The position numbers and the translations under genes are program-made. DNA of 64,000 nt from Branchiostoma belcheri (taxonomy: Eukaryota > Chordata > Leptocardii > Amphioxiformes > Branchiostomatidae): assembly GCF_001625305.1 (NCBI RefSeq), contig NW_017802691.1, positions 351,872 to 415,871 of the forward strand. The letters run 5' to 3'. Shown here in pieces: positions 23,298 through 35,537 of this stretch. Every line of letters starts with the position of its first letter. Position 1 is the first letter of the stretch. The notes under the pieces are model-generated. The model saw nothing but the letters and a program-made list of their open reading frames with translations, did no database searches and was not told where the DNA came from.

Positions 23298-23847
23298 TCT
23301 AAACTAAACCACATCTAAAATGCAGAGAGCATCATTGTCGCTAGAGGGCCCTGCTGAGAGGAGTTGGCCGTCATGACACCTGTGAATCGCAGCTAGACAA
23401 AGGCCGATGATTGGTGGACGAGACATGACGTCAAAGATGAGAAAACCTATGTCGACAGTGAATGTGGCTGTTAGTCAATAGCTTAAACAACGATTAGCAA
23501 ATGCTTATTGGGAATTGATACTAGTAATAGATTCGCTACGTACATACTGTATCAACTGTTTAACAATTGTTTACCGAATTATTTTGTACACTGTGTCATA
23601 TAAACAATTCATAGAGGAATAGCTTTTTAAGTCGCAGCTACAACTTTTTCTCGTATTTCATCAAACAATCTGCCCTTTGCAGAGAAAGTCTTATTGCGCC
23701 TGCGCACACCAAATGTGGGGCAAAGGTGAGATCGGGAAGACATCTTGTTTAGTCTCGAATTCCAGGCTTGTAACTAAGGTTATGCCAAGGACACGTTTAC
23801 ATATACAACAGTAAATCAACTTTGTTTCAACAAGACCACTAACCTGC

Positions 23848-24000
23848 GGCCTCTACCAGGCTTAGGAATCTGGTGGAAAGAGTAGAAATCAGCCAAAGGA
23901 CAGCTAAATTGCCAGGGGTGTGTGGTACACTGTGCTTCTTTAGCGGACTAACTCCCCTGGCATGTTCGCTGTCTTCCGATCCAAAAACTGGTAGAGGCTA
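23848..24000. mobile_element. MITE family A copy
   Basis: Left CGGCCTCTACCAGGCTTAGG and GGAAAGAGTAGAAATCAGCC; right ACTCCCCTGGCATGTTCGCT and CTGGTAGAGGCTA. The arms are more diverged than at 37.4 kb. Confidence 0.75.
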
Positions 24001-24155
24001 ATTCAATTGATGTATTATACAAACTGACAGGCTATGTACTCCGAAATTTGCGAGGCCTTCCTCCAGGGTGATTTATGAGTAGACGACGGTACTAATCTAG
24101 GTCATGGACACAGGTTTGGGTAAACTAAGGTTAAACCGATTAATTTTCCTAGTGA

Positions 24156-24157
<2 letters not shown>

Positions 24158-24201
<44 letters not shown>

Positions 24202-24273
24202 CTCTCTCTCTCCCTGTCTCCCTCTCTCTCCCTCCTCTCCCTCCCCCTCCTTCTCTCTCTCTCTCTCTCTCCT
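24158..24273. repeat. CT/GT microsatellite
   Basis: A long CT tract is interrupted by GT and CCCT segments. It produces spurious Ser/Leu and Arg/Glu open frames. Confidence 0.95.
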
Positions 24274-25584
24274 CAAACAAATGCTGTCACCCCTACACTG
24301 CACCGATCAACTTTCTTGTACACTTTCTTATTCTGTAACACCCAGTATGAAATACACCTTACATTTACGCCTACTGAGAATGTGTACAAAAAAACAACAT
24401 GTTTTCCAAGATGACTCATCCGGTTTCAAATAAAAACAAATTCCCTAAATGCTATATCAGACACGAGCGGAGATGAAATGTATTTCTGACGTACACTACC
24501 TGTTGTTACGATATCTAAGTATATCCTGCTTCCTCAGTAACAATACATAACGTAGAATGGGCGCCTGGATATTTATAAAATATTAGTGTTCTAGGAATTT
24601 GTTGACGCAGTGGCGTGTTCACTAGTACTGAAGGACACTTATTTTGATATTGTATCATTTTTATGATATTAATATTTGAGGCATCCATGTCACGCAGTGA
24701 CGTCATGACATACGTAAGCACTCCTGTCTTCATATAATATGATGTTGATAGGTTTTGTTTTAATCGGAAATTCTTTAAACATATTTTCAAATATGCATTT
24801 AAGAGTATCAACAATATCAACAATTTGCATGTCAGGAATCTCGATCACGCGATGAGACATGTATGCATACGTACATCCGCATTATATGATGTTTATTGCT
24901 TTTCTTGGACCGGACATTCTTGAAAAAAATCGATTAAAGCAATAAAATTGACTGAAAATCCAGTTTTACTCCGCTGAAATTGCGTTTGGTGCTTTTACAT
25001 GTAACTGAGCCAAGCAGGAAGGAACTCACTATTTGGAATCAAGGTTGATCTCTGACTAAGTCACGATCTGCAGCCGCGGCAAGAACAAAAATCTTTGTCA
25101 AAAATCAAGTCAATATCAGGAAATGAAGACTATTGTAAATGTAAAGAATATTTGAAATGTAGAACTGGTACTTATAGGAACTTTGGTGTCATCAAACTGT
25201 ACATCCTAGGGTCCATTTTTGTCACACTGGTCTCATATTTGCTACATATTTGCTACACTGGTCTCCAATTTGCCACACAGCTGGAACCTATGGGCCTTCT
25301 CTCTCGGGATCATCGTTGCATCACGTTTTTGACCTAGATTCTCGACGGTCTCCCAAAGTCCGAACCTGGCTAAGATTTAATAGCCCTCCTTGACCGTCGG
25401 TCTAGGATGGTTTCTTGGACAGGCCTCGAGGACATCGCAGTTGTCACGAAGATAAATCATCAGGTCGTTCGTTTCTCACCGGAAGACGTTTTAAACACAG
25501 ATCAGTCAAGGAGCAAGGACTTTGGACTCGCCTGGATGCTGAACTGTTGTCAGGGACAGTGTGTGCAAAGGTCAGATACTCAAT

Positions 25585-25890
25585 TAGACCTGGCAAAACT
25601 GGAGATACTGCGAATAAAGCAATTTGTATGATATTAACATGAACTACTGCCCACTTTAGCATATTTGCATCAGTATTACATACTTTAGGCGTTTAAAACA
25701 GCCTAGAAACAACCCCTAAGATGAGTCCTTTCTAGGTGGTACCCAAAAATCAGCCCAGGATACTACCAGCAACCTTCTGTCACAATTTTGGTATTGTCAC
25801 TTCGTGAATATACATTTGTAAAGTGTTACAAACGATGTAGATAAGATTCTAAATGACTGAGTTTGAAAGATCCGGTTTTCAAGCTGTTAA
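25585..25890 (+). repeat. Dispersed repeat, copy 1 of an ~300 bp pair
   Basis: AACTGGAGATACTGCGAATAA through CATACTTTAGGCGTTTAAAA and ATACATTTG to CCGGTTTTCAAGC matches 34,085-34,395 in the same orientation with many differences. Family unknown. Confidence 0.65.
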
Positions 25891-26168
25891 AACTTCTTTA
25901 AGCATCTTTAACGTCCTCAGCAGTTTTTTTGGACACTTGAATGAGAGATCTTAAGGTAACCATCCGTAAGGCCAATAGGTCCTTCAAGGTCGGCCAAAGT
26001 CCGTGGTATAGCACGTGACAGGACATGAAGGTTGCACGTGACAAGGTGCATGCTGATGTAGCAATCGGTCGTACATGTAAGTTCATTCTACGTTAGTTCT
26101 ATTAACTTACGACCGTTGTAGAACCATCGTATTTAACGGACGGGACCGACAATTCGATATTCGCTGGT

Positions 26169-26270
26169 GCATGGTTCTGGATAAAGCATGGTTCAGGATA
26201 AAGCATGGTTCAGGATAAAGCATGGTTCTGGATAAAGCATGGTTCTGGATAAAACATGGTTCTGGCTACA
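26169..26270 (+). repeat. 17-bp minisatellite, six units
   Basis: The unit is GCATGGTTCTGGATAAA, with a CAGGATAAA variant in units 2 and 3. Confidence 0.95.
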
Positions 26271-26544
26271 ACAGCTTACATGCGGTGAATTCTAATGTAG
26301 GCTTCTTTCAGTAGAAGTTCAAGGAAGTCTAATCTCTAGCTAACCAGTTTCTGGGACGTTCAAGCCAAGTTGGGCTGCCAACGACAAGAAGGTCTTGCTA
26401 ATTTTAGCCGGCCTTGGTCTACTTAAGTCGACAAGTGTCTCAGACAGCGGCTAGACATCTTTCCCCAAGTGCCAATGTCCGCTGAGCTGAGACGGCAATG
26501 CGTGCAAGTCCACGTGAGAATAATCAGGAACCCAGACCTTGGCT

Positions 26545-26950
26545 AGGGCCTACACAGGCTGGATTGTCGGCCCCAGGGCCTACACAGGCCAGCACCTCGG
26601 CTCCAGGGACTACACAGACCAGTCTTCGGCACATGTGCTACAGACCTATTACACCAGGTTAGCTGGGAGAGGTCGCAAATTGTACTCTTAGCGCGGACGA
26701 ACTCCCCTGGCTTATCATCTACCTATTTGGCCCAATTCTACTCTTTCCAGCGCTCCCCGATGCCTGGTAGAGGATAGCAGAACCTGTTTAACATGAACTA
26801 GGAGACAGAACCTTTCCGAAGCCTGGTAGAGGCTAGGAGATTCCTGTTTAACATGAAGAGTTCCAGACTAGGAGACAGAACCTTCCCGAAGCCTGGTAGA
26901 GGCTAGCATCTTCCTGGCTAACATGAAGATGTCCAGACTAGGAGACAGGA
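26545..26950. repeat. Compound block: short tandem units, MITE A half, then ~67-bp tandem units
   Basis: 26,545-26,630 holds three diverged CCAGGGCCTACACAGGCC units of about 36 bp. 26,640-26,775 is a right-half MITE family A copy. Its GAAGCCTGGTAGAGGCTA end is then repeated at about 67-bp spacing, together with a CTGTTTAACATGAAG...GACTAGGAGACAGAACC segment, up to 26,950. The MITE end has been drawn into the tandem unit. Confidence 0.75.
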
Positions 26951-27760
26951 GCCATCGGGGCGTGAGATGTCCCCGTTACCGGGCAGACGGATCTTCTTTG
27001 ACCTTCCCCTGAAAGAAACTTGTTTATGTAACCGTGGTTTGAGAAGGGAGTCACCCTTGCCCCAGTTTGCACATTGAGAACCAACATTTTGAGTGTTAGC
27101 TCTTAAAGGCACCCAAAGCAATGAGGTTTGAACCTTCTTGTCCAAAGCAACTTCAGGGCCTACAACCTGACTTTCAAATTGTTGACAAATTCTGGTCGTT
27201 TTGTAGTAGGTTTGAATTAGCCCTACTCCATGGCATACTGACATGTGTGAGGCAAAAATGCGATGTCGCTGACGGAAAACGGTCACCTACTTAGGGATTG
27301 CTCACGATCTGTCTTACTGGTATTGTCGAAAATACGACAACAAACCATCGCCTTGGTTGTACTAATTGTTGGCAACCACCTGTCTCCAGAGATCTTAATT
27401 TTTGATACTAAGCGCTAAGTCTGGCCAAGGCGTAAAACCTGCTATTTCTTGTTGGCACTGAGCTGAAACTTAAAGTGTACGTTACCCAGCCAGTACATGT
27501 ACCTTACAGTACCGTGTCACTTCGGTACATTGTGCTGTCGTTGACCTCGATTTCTGTCAGGTTCACTATCTCTCACCGGGAGGCTATTTTTACATGTCCT
27601 TGATCCACTTTCAGACAAGAACTCCCACATAGTAAAGGATAGGATCTAATCCGTTCCAGATGTTTTCAGCTGTGGAGAGCAGGAGATACATTGATCTATT
27701 CTGCAAGCTGGAGTTTCGGTCGAGGGGAATGAGTGGGAAATCATAGATACTACTACACCC
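26951..27760. other. Intergenic, no gene recognised
   Basis: A 122-codon minus-strand open frame (27,286-26,918) overlaps the preceding repeats and has no recognisable domain. Confidence 0.4.
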
Positions 27761-27950
27761 TAACCTCTCAGGCCTATAGAACTGGGGGTTTGGTGGTCTT
27801 CGGCTGTTTTCTGAAGAGCCCAGTTCTAACGGGGGTAATTCAACCAGGCCGACTATGTTGTCTATATGCAATCAGAAAATAGCACATGAAACCTCCCAAA
27901 GGCCCTGAAGACCCCCAAAACCCCCAGTTTTTGGCATGCTATGGAGGCTA
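27761..27950 (-). mobile_element. MITE family B, inverted copy
   Basis: It reads GGCCTATAGAACTGGGGGTT through AACGGGGGTAATTCAACCAGG to GGCATGCTATGGAGGCTA. This is the reverse complement of the copies at 2.6 and 34.8 kb. Confidence 0.8.
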
Positions 27951-28429
27951 ACTACACCCATACCTCGCCAACCGACCGAAACCTCGCAAAAGTTGTAGAG
28001 AGCAGCCAGGGCTACATTGTCCTATTCTCCAAACAAGAGTTTCAAAGAACTACTGCCACCCTACCGAGACTTCTGCTTGCGGAATAACATTTCACTGACC
28101 TCGTGATTTTCTGTGAATAATGCTGAAACGATACGATCTGTTAAATCATTGCTATCATAGAATCTAGGTATCATAATCGTTAGTAAATTTTGGTTTTGCC
28201 ATGTAAACCTCAATAGAATCGGTAGCGCATACATATAACGTCATTGCAAAATGAGATAACTTGTTGTGAATTTCTCTTTGTCTATTTTATCTAAACCAAT
28301 TTGAGTAAGAGAAGTTTAGAAAATGAGTAAGGTAAAAGTGGCAGTTGCGGATGACGCACGTTACTTCGAATTAAGAGAATAATTTTCACTGTACGGCCTT
28401 TCTTCCATATAAGTGAAGGGCCTTTGCGA

Positions 28430-29175
28430 TGTTTATTTGGGTCACCCAACATCATAATTGGTTTGACGTAGAATCTTTATGAATGCCAAAAGTCGTCATA
28501 CCTGTTTTCTGTGTGATGTGACATCGTCAGAACATACCTTTGAGATATTTCATTTTGGGTCACTTTTCTTTACAACATTTTAATTGGTTTGACGTAGAAT
28601 CTTATATATGAATGCCAAAAGTCGTCAAACCAGTTTTCTGTGTGATGTGACATCGTCAAAACATACCTTTGAAATATTTCATTTGGGTCACTTTTCTTAA
28701 CAAAACATTTTAATTGGTTTTACGTAGAATCTTACATGAATGCCAAAATTCGTCATACCAGTTTTCTGTGTGATGTGACATCATAAAAAATACCTTTCAT
28801 GTATTTTATTTGGGTCACTTTACTAAAAACAACATTTTAATTGGTTTGACGTAGAATCTTATATGAATGCCAAAAATCGCCATAGCAGTTTTCTGTTTGA
28901 TGTGACATTGTCAAAAATACCTTTGATATATTTTCTTTGGGTCACTTTACTTAACAAAACATTTTAATTGGTTTGATGTGGAATCTTCAATGGATGACAA
29001 AACCCATAAGTCGTCATAACAATTTCTGTGTGATGTGACGACATCAAAAAGAGAAGTTTTAATTGGGTCAATCTACCGAAAACAACATTTTAATTGGTTT
29101 GATGTGGAATCTTACATGAAAGGCAATTCCCATTCAATTTTCCGTGTGATCTGACAACATAAAAACATCTTTCGT
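28430..29175. repeat. Satellite, six units of about 126 bp
   Basis: ATTGGTTTGACGTAGAATCT recurs near 28,457, 28,582, 28,707, 28,838, 28,966 and 29,092. Each is followed by ATGAATGCCAAAAGTCGTCA and TTTTCTGTGTGATGTGACAT. Outer units are more diverged. Confidence 0.9.
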
Positions 29176-29564
29176 CTTTTCAGTATAGACGTCATCATTT
29201 CGCCGCCAAAGAACGCCTACTTTGTTCATAACTTTTACGTGAAATTACGCCCACTTTGTCAACTTGTAACTTTGATATCTTCTAAGAGAGCAGCGTAACT
29301 AACCTAAAACAAGTTGGGAATGGTTTTCAGCACTAAAACCCAGCTATCCTTGAATTGAACATTGTAATGCACATGCGTGTATTGTACACTAATTTTTTTG
29401 CAAACGCATAAGTCTCAGTCGCAAGATTTACGCAAAAACCGCACCTATTTTCTCAAATTCAGAAAGGAACAGTTTCATCCCTTTGAACCATACAGCAGAG
29501 TCCTAAAGCTGTGAGGTGATGACGTATAAAACTAGTATCCAATACGATTAGTGGCAAAACGTGT

Positions 29565-29865
29565 TTGTAAAAGACTTAAAAGTTCTTTATTTGAAAGAGT
29601 AGCAGGAAATACACAATACACCACTGGCTAGGAAAATAATAGCTAATGCTGTGAGGTACCGACGTGATTATTGCAAAACATAAAGGTTAAAAGACTTAAA
29701 AGATCTTTATTTGAAAGAAAAGCAGGAAATACGATGAAGTATCCAACACCCAATACGCCGCTGGCTACTAGGAAAAATAATAGCTAATGCCAACGTGATT
29801 ATTGCAAAACTTAAGAGACTTAAAAGTTCTTTATTTGAAAGGGCAGGAAATGCGACCCGTTTCTT
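29565..29865. repeat. Tandem repeat, three units of about 120 bp
   Basis: AAGACTTAAAAGTTCTTTAT recurs near 29,572, 29,692 and 29,816. Between them are AGCAGGAAATAC and TAGGAAAATAATAGCTAATG segments. Confidence 0.85.
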
Positions 29866-30315
29866 ACGGTGATTTCTTTTAAAGATTGGCGTATTACCGC
29901 ATTTACGTAGAGCCTGGTAATGAAGTATTCGTAACATCTCAGGATCTCAGCAACTTACTCTTTAGCCGGAGGCTTTTCTCGGCTATCATTGACGTCAAAC
30001 ACCGTTCGCACAAACCGCTTGAGGTGGCAATCATGTTTTTACATTGTGCAGACAAATTGCAATTAAAGTCTCAATTGATAGAACCAGAAAACTGTAACAA
30101 GATTTCTTTATATCCAGGTGAAAGCGCTGTCAGTTATACAATTGTTGAGGAACTTTGATGCCGGTGGTTTGACGTCATCGTCAGTGCCCTTCGGGCGATG
30201 CTCATATTTTTCATTATGTTATAAAGACAGACAAAGACTTTGAAGGTTTGGGATTACATTTCTATAAGCACGGCTGCAAACGAGACCATCCCACGGTGTT
30301 GTTGCTACTTATGCT

Positions 30316-30385
30316 TAGCCTCTACCAGGCTTCAAAGGCTAATTCTACGATCCGCACCTCCGTAGGAAGACCTGGTGGAGGCTAG
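30316..30385. mobile_element. Short MITE family A derivative
   Basis: TAGCCTCTACCAGGCTTC at the left and GACCTGGTGGAGGCTAG at the right enclose only 35 bp. Confidence 0.65.
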
Positions 30386-31057
30386 TTTTGGAGATCAAAA
30401 CAGAATGGCCACAAAGTGCAGGTTTTTCTATCGTGCTTTTGGCCGAGCTTTCATATATAGGCACAACCCCCCGAGTACAGACAGAAGTGAAATCTCTCCA
30501 TGGCAATCACTCGAGATCTTTATTTGCAATCAGATACAGATTCATGTACAGATACAGATTCATGTACAAATATACAGATACAGATTGTCCGAGTAGGATG
30601 ACCGTGTCAGTCCCTACACCTGAGTGAGGGTCACAGTTGACACGGTGGCTTTCGCGTGGATTTATTTAAGGTGGATAACAGGTTGCGAATCTGAGACACA
30701 CACACTTGGAGTCCAGGACATACCAGAAGTGATATATCACGAGTGTACCAATCGAGTCATTTTGGCTACGTGCGTTTTAGCATGTAAGTTGTAGCATGTA
30801 CAGTTTCACCCACGCAGGTGGCCCACATAAGAGCGCTGACTTTCAGAGAAAGCGATGTAAGCCACCTCTATATGTCACTCACGGGTCGTGTTGTTTCAAT
30901 GAAGTAAACCTTGTAGCTGCGCTGTGTGTGCGTGCAATGGGGAATATGCAATTTAAACTTTTGCCGGCTCCGAGGGCTAATTGCGGGCACAAAATTAAAA
31001 AACATGTAAAACTAAAACCGGATCCTCATTACATCTGCTTGAGGATTAATGTGTGTC

Positions 31058-31256
31058 TGTAATTCACTTTATGTTCACGGTAGCAAAATTTCACGGTCTG
31101 AGAAAAATGGACATGTTTACGGAACTATATGTTCACGGTGGCAACAGGTGCAGGAGAAGGTCTAGAAATTATTTGTTAACTGTAATGATAAGTTGAAGTG
31201 ACAGTGAAAACAGTGAACATAAAAGTACTGTGAAAAAAGTCAGGAATTACAGTAGC
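31058..31256 (+). mobile_element. MITE family C with CTGTAATTC ends, copy 1
   Basis: It runs from CTGTAATTCACTTTATGTTC to AGTCAGGAATTACAGTA, with short terminal inverted repeats. The interior contains TTCACGGTAGCAAAATTTCA and GAAAAATGGACATG. An inverted copy lies at 33,830-34,023. Confidence 0.7.
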
Positions 31257-31599
31257 TGAAGTTGTAACACTTGTTTTTACACGTGCTGCAGTGATTTCTG
31301 GGTTATTGTGAGGACAGACACGGAACTAGCCCTGAAAAACAGACACATTACAATAGAGGTGTTGTTTTGGGTCATCATAAGGATTGATACGTTCTTCCCC
31401 CCCAAAAAAGAAAAAAAATGCCGCCAAATCGTAGCGGTGTATCGGATGGGTTGGGGGCATGTTTTCTAATTGTTGTTACAAGGATGTTCTGGCCTACAAC
31501 ATGTGTAAGACAGACCCACGATGTTACCAAGAATGCCCCCAGATTCTTGCCGTCAACTGATCGTATGTCGAATGTGACTTGGCACCCTGTGGCACCTAA

Positions 31600-32215
31600 C
31601 ACCAGTCTGTATCTGTATCTGTATAACCGGTATAACCACCCTTCGGTGTAACACACCAGCTTCTGTATCTGTATAGCCGGTATAACCGCCTTTCGGCGTA
31701 ACGCACCAGCTTCTGTATCTGTATAGCCGGTATAACCACCCTTCGGAGTAACACACCAGCTACTGTATCTGTATAGCCGGTATAACCGCCCTTCGGCGTA
31801 ACACACCAGCTTCTGTATCGGTATAGTCGGTATAACCGCCCTTCGGCGTAACACACCAGCTTCTGTATCGGCATAGCCAGTATAACCGCCCTTCGGTGTA
31901 ACACACCAGCTTCGCAGGCACGCGGCGTGGCGGCAGCTAGCTATATCACACCTAACGACCTGTTACCCACAATCTTTGCACATTAAATTGCAGGAGTGTT
32001 TAAAGCTTTCTAGTGATGACACCCCTACTGTTCTTGGTGACAGCGAGTTCCAGTCTACGATAGTTCTTGGGAAATACGAGTTTTTGAACACCTCAATTCT
32101 TGGTTGATAACTCTGGTATTTGAAGGCATGACTGTTTCTTGTTCTTTTCTGGGCTGGTATCAGATACTTAGTGGTCGGTACGTCCACCAGTTAGTCATTT
32201 TGTACATCATCGTCC
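31600..32215 (-). mobile_element. LINE 3' end with a six-unit 50-bp tail array
   Basis: Read on the minus strand, ORF2 ends near 31,985 with [39 protein letters not shown] and NSLSPRTVGVSSLESFKHS. This is the usual C-terminal pattern of non-LTR reverse transcriptase ORFs of CR1/L2 type. A short 3' UTR (CACGCCGCGTGCCTGCGAAGC) follows, then six tandem copies of a 50-bp unit containing TGGTGTGTTACGCCGAAGGG and CGGTTATACCGGCTATACAG. The element is 5'-truncated at about 32,215 and non-functional. The tail array is not a CRISPR: the repeats are contiguous, without spacers. Confidence 0.85.
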
Positions 32216-33829
32216 ACAAGCTTAAGGCCGAACTAGGTCAAACCGTGGACGACCACTTTTCTGGCCACCTTGCAGCCGATGATGGGTTGTATGTTTGTTT
32301 AGACACATTTGAGACCGGACCTGTCCGGTTTCCCGCCAAAAATAGCTGGGAAGTCGCCTCAGAAGTCAACACTTCTCGTCCCAGAACGCGGCCACACGCA
32401 CCAGGTCGCACCCAAACGCAACAGATGGTTCTCTTCAGAGGGACCGAGGATGTTTTCCTAAGTCGAAAATAGATAAGATGGAGTGAATCAGAGCATAATC
32501 TAAATAGATCTATGCTAAATTTAGAAGTTCCGTGCTAAAAATAAAGTTTCTTTGAGATAAAAATAAAGTGACAAGGGAAACCCAGATTTTGCTTTGGGAG
32601 GGGGGGGGGTCACTAACTACAAACAGAAATATCTGTAATGTTATAGTTCTAAAATGCCCATCTTGTTTCATAAGAGTTTTGTCTATATAGTATGCAATTT
32701 GTATAGTTCGTTTCATTTTTAAGATAACAACCTAAAATAACTAGAAATGGTCTTTGAAACCATATATTTCAACTTGCAAGTCGACAGCTTTTCGCCGAAT
32801 ATGAGAGTCATCAACCTCGTCCGTGCATGAATCGTATACATGTAAAACTTTGTCTTACAATCTGTGTACCCCACAGCTACATCTGTTAGCGCAGGTAAAT
32901 GAGACACTGTAACTGTTCTTTTTGTACACTGCCCAGTTACAAGCTAGCCCTTTCTGTAAGTCTGCTTTAGAATTCTAGATGTACGACATCAAAATCGTAA
33001 CACGCCCTGCCGCGGGACGAATGCAACAGCACATAGAATTCCCCTCAGCAAATTTCGAGTCAGTTTTTCTCGAAAATCCGGAGATGGCATTTCCTGTGCC
33101 TCTTCATGTAATGGGTGACTTGTGTCTGACGTCAGAGTCTCCCAATGTTCCACCAGTTCGTCGGAAATTCCCCAATTTTCCAAGAAATCCTGGGCATTCC
33201 AGCAACCAATCAGAGCTCATATTGTTCGGCAGAATTTCAGGAAGAAGCCGACTCGAAATTAGCCAAATGGTTGTATTTCGCGTGGTTACGACGCTGTCAC
33301 GATGTCGCATAACATCCCATCAGGATGATGTTCTTTGTTCGTGACTACAAAAAGCAAACCTTACATCATGGATGAGACTCCCTGAATTGAAAGAGTTTCC
33401 GAACAAAAATTACAGATTACAACGGACAAGACAGGTAATATATACATCCTTGATGTACATTATAATACATGATTTTGTACCAAGAAAATAATATTGTTGT
33501 TAATTATATTTCTCCAGGGGAAATACATAGCCTACTGGCAAAGTATCATATTTTAAAATATGATACTTTGTCAGTAGTCTTGCCATTATTAAAATTTTAA
33601 TGAATCATACACACACTTGATCAGACGCAGTACATTTCCATTGTATCTGCTATTTTCAAAATACGCAGTGTCACTTTCCATAGGCCTTGGCTTACATGTA
33701 TCTCTGGTGTGTTTTCAGGCGTTTTTGTCCTGCTTTCTTTTTTTCTGTTGGTGTCCTTTATTACGCCATTTCGAGTAGAAAATGGTAACTGCCAGGAAAT
33801 GGATTCTACCAAGACTATACTACTGATTT
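32216..33829. other. Intergenic, no gene recognised
   Basis: A 121-codon open frame at 32,979-33,344 has no recognisable domain. A perfect 46-bp palindrome sits at 33,532-33,577 (ACTGGCAAAGTATCATATTT and its complement, with one mismatch). Confidence 0.4.
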
Positions 33830-34023
33830 TTTCACTGTACTGTTATGTTCACAGTTTTCACTGTCACTTCTGTACCGTGAACTTATCATTACAGTTAACA
33901 ATTAATTCCTGGACTTTCTTTTTCCTGCACCTGTCGCCACTGTGAACATAAAGTTCCGTGAACATGTCCATTTTTCTCAGACCATGAAATTTTGCTACCG
34001 TGAATATAAATGAATTACAGTAT
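33830..34023 (-). mobile_element. MITE family C, inverted copy 2
   Basis: This is the reverse complement of 31,058-31,256. It contains AGTTTTCACTGTCACTTC, TGAACATGTCCATTTTTCTC and ends GAATTACAGTA. Confidence 0.75.
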
Positions 34024-34084
34024 TTGATACTATTTTGCAGCCACTAAAAGATGTGCTTGGCGAATATCGTAATGTCACACATAT

Positions 34085-34395
34085 GCCCAGGGTGGTAAAA
34101 CTGGAAATATTCTGAATAAGACAATCTGTATGCTATTGACACATACTTTCCCACATTAGCACATTTGAATCAGTATTTCATACTTTAGGCATTTAAAACT
34201 GCAGAAACAAGCACCAAGATGGGGAGGCACCCTAAAAATCAATCCAGGTCCTTCCAGTACCGTTTTTTTTTGTCAGAATTTTGGGAAGTTTTGCTCCGTA
34301 AATGTCGATATACATTGGGACAGTGTTGTTTTAACTTAGTATGTAGATAGAAGACTAGAACATTGACTTCGAAAAATCTGGTTTCCAAGCCCCAA
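34085..34395 (+). repeat. Dispersed repeat, copy 2 of an ~300 bp pair
   Basis: Diverged direct copy of 25,585-25,890, from AAACTGGAAATATTCTGAATA to CTGGTTTCCAAGC. A GGCGAATATCGTAA(T/C)GTCACAC motif flanks it on both sides (34,059 and 34,426). Confidence 0.65.
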
Positions 34396-34756
34396 AAACT
34401 GCACTGGTAACATGGCTTTTTTTTTGGCGAATATCGTAACGTCACACATATGCCCTTAAGGTACAACATGGCTTTTTCCCCAGCTGTTTTGCTCGTGATG
34501 ACCCTGAATCATGATCTTGACTACTGCGGTCACGTCGTGTCCATATCCAGGCGATTTTCGAAAGAAAATACTTTGAGCGCCCGCATATTTCTCCCTGATC
34601 TCCTATTGCGTCACCAGGCGATCGGCACACGGCGATTTACGTACCCAAGAATGAGCTCTATTGTAACTGTACCCTGATTTTCAACCGGCGTTTTCTGTGA
34701 TTTTTGGATCACGAGGGGATTTTAAAAGGGCTCTGACCGAAAACCAATACCCGCAG

Positions 34757-35038
34757 AGCCCTTGATATACGCATTGATGCCATAACCTGTGGTAAACGGT
34801 ATAGCCTCCACAGCATGCAAAAAACTGGGGGTTTTGGGGGTCTTCATGGTCTTTGAGAGATTTTATGTGCTATTTACTGATTGCATATAGACAACATAGC
34901 CGGCCTGGTTGAATTACCCCCGTTTTAATCATCAGAAAACAGCCGAAGACCACCAACCCCCCTAGTTCTATAAGCCTGCTACGGAGGCTACAGAGTCATT
35001 GATATACGCATTGACGCCATAACCTGCGGTAAACGGTG
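34757..35038. mobile_element. MITE family B flanked by ~45-bp direct repeats
   Basis: The MITE (34,802-34,990; TAGCCTCCACAGCATG to GCTACGGAGGCTA) sits between two near-identical copies of TTGATATACGCATTGATGCC plus ATAACCTGTGGTAAACGGT. That duplication is far longer than an ordinary target-site duplication. Confidence 0.8.
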
Positions 35039-35379
35039 CCCGTTTTAAGGCAGCTTGGTCATAACACAAGCGATATTTAAGGTTGTCAAGTCATATTTCA
35101 GTCGCCGTTTAGGACCGCCTGGTCATATTTCAAACGCGTTCATGTCACACACACATGTTACACAACAAAAGGCCTTTGAGTCACGGCCACGACCGCGCAC
35201 CAAAAGAAAGGCCACCATCTGATGTCACCCACATGTATTAAGTTCCTAATATGCCCATATGGGACCAGGCTGTATTGATTGTATAACGGTTACCGCAGGA
35301 AGCTGAGTTCTATGAATGGCGGAGTACGCACGGAGTGGGCGTGGTCTGACTGTCACGTCTGCGTGTTTACAGCATCATC

Positions 35380-35404
35380 TGACGTCATGACAGCCGGCCA
35401 CGTG
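35380..35404 (+). promoter_or_regulatory. CRE and E-box upstream of paralogue 2
   Basis: TGACGTCA (35,380-35,387) and CACGTG (35,399-35,404) lie about 140 bp before the start codon. The same two motifs lie next to each other upstream of paralogue 1. No clear TATA box is seen. Confidence 0.45.
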
Positions 35405-35537
35405 ACTAGGAAACCCCTAGAAAAGAAGGGGACCTTCCCGACTACCGTTCAACCACTCTGCAACTCTCACCGAGACCACTGCAAACTTACGCTCCGTCTA
35501 GCAAGAGTTTCTCTCAGCTCTCAGTATCAGTAAAAAG

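Noticed and set aside
25407-25642. Overlapping open frames (GLEDIAVVTK and MDRPRGHRSC) as a coding exon
   Set aside because: Two frames are open over the same bases and the right half belongs to a dispersed repeat. No splice pair fits.
31375-31904. Long minus-strand open frames with repeated Tyr/Arg/Cys motifs
   Set aside because: These are translations of the 50-bp LINE tail units in several frames, because the array lacks stops.
31600-31912. Regular ~50-bp repeats resembling a CRISPR array (also 48,878-49,128)
   Set aside because: The units are contiguous with no unique spacers, in a eukaryotic genome, and are attached to a LINE 3' end. They are a minisatellite tail.
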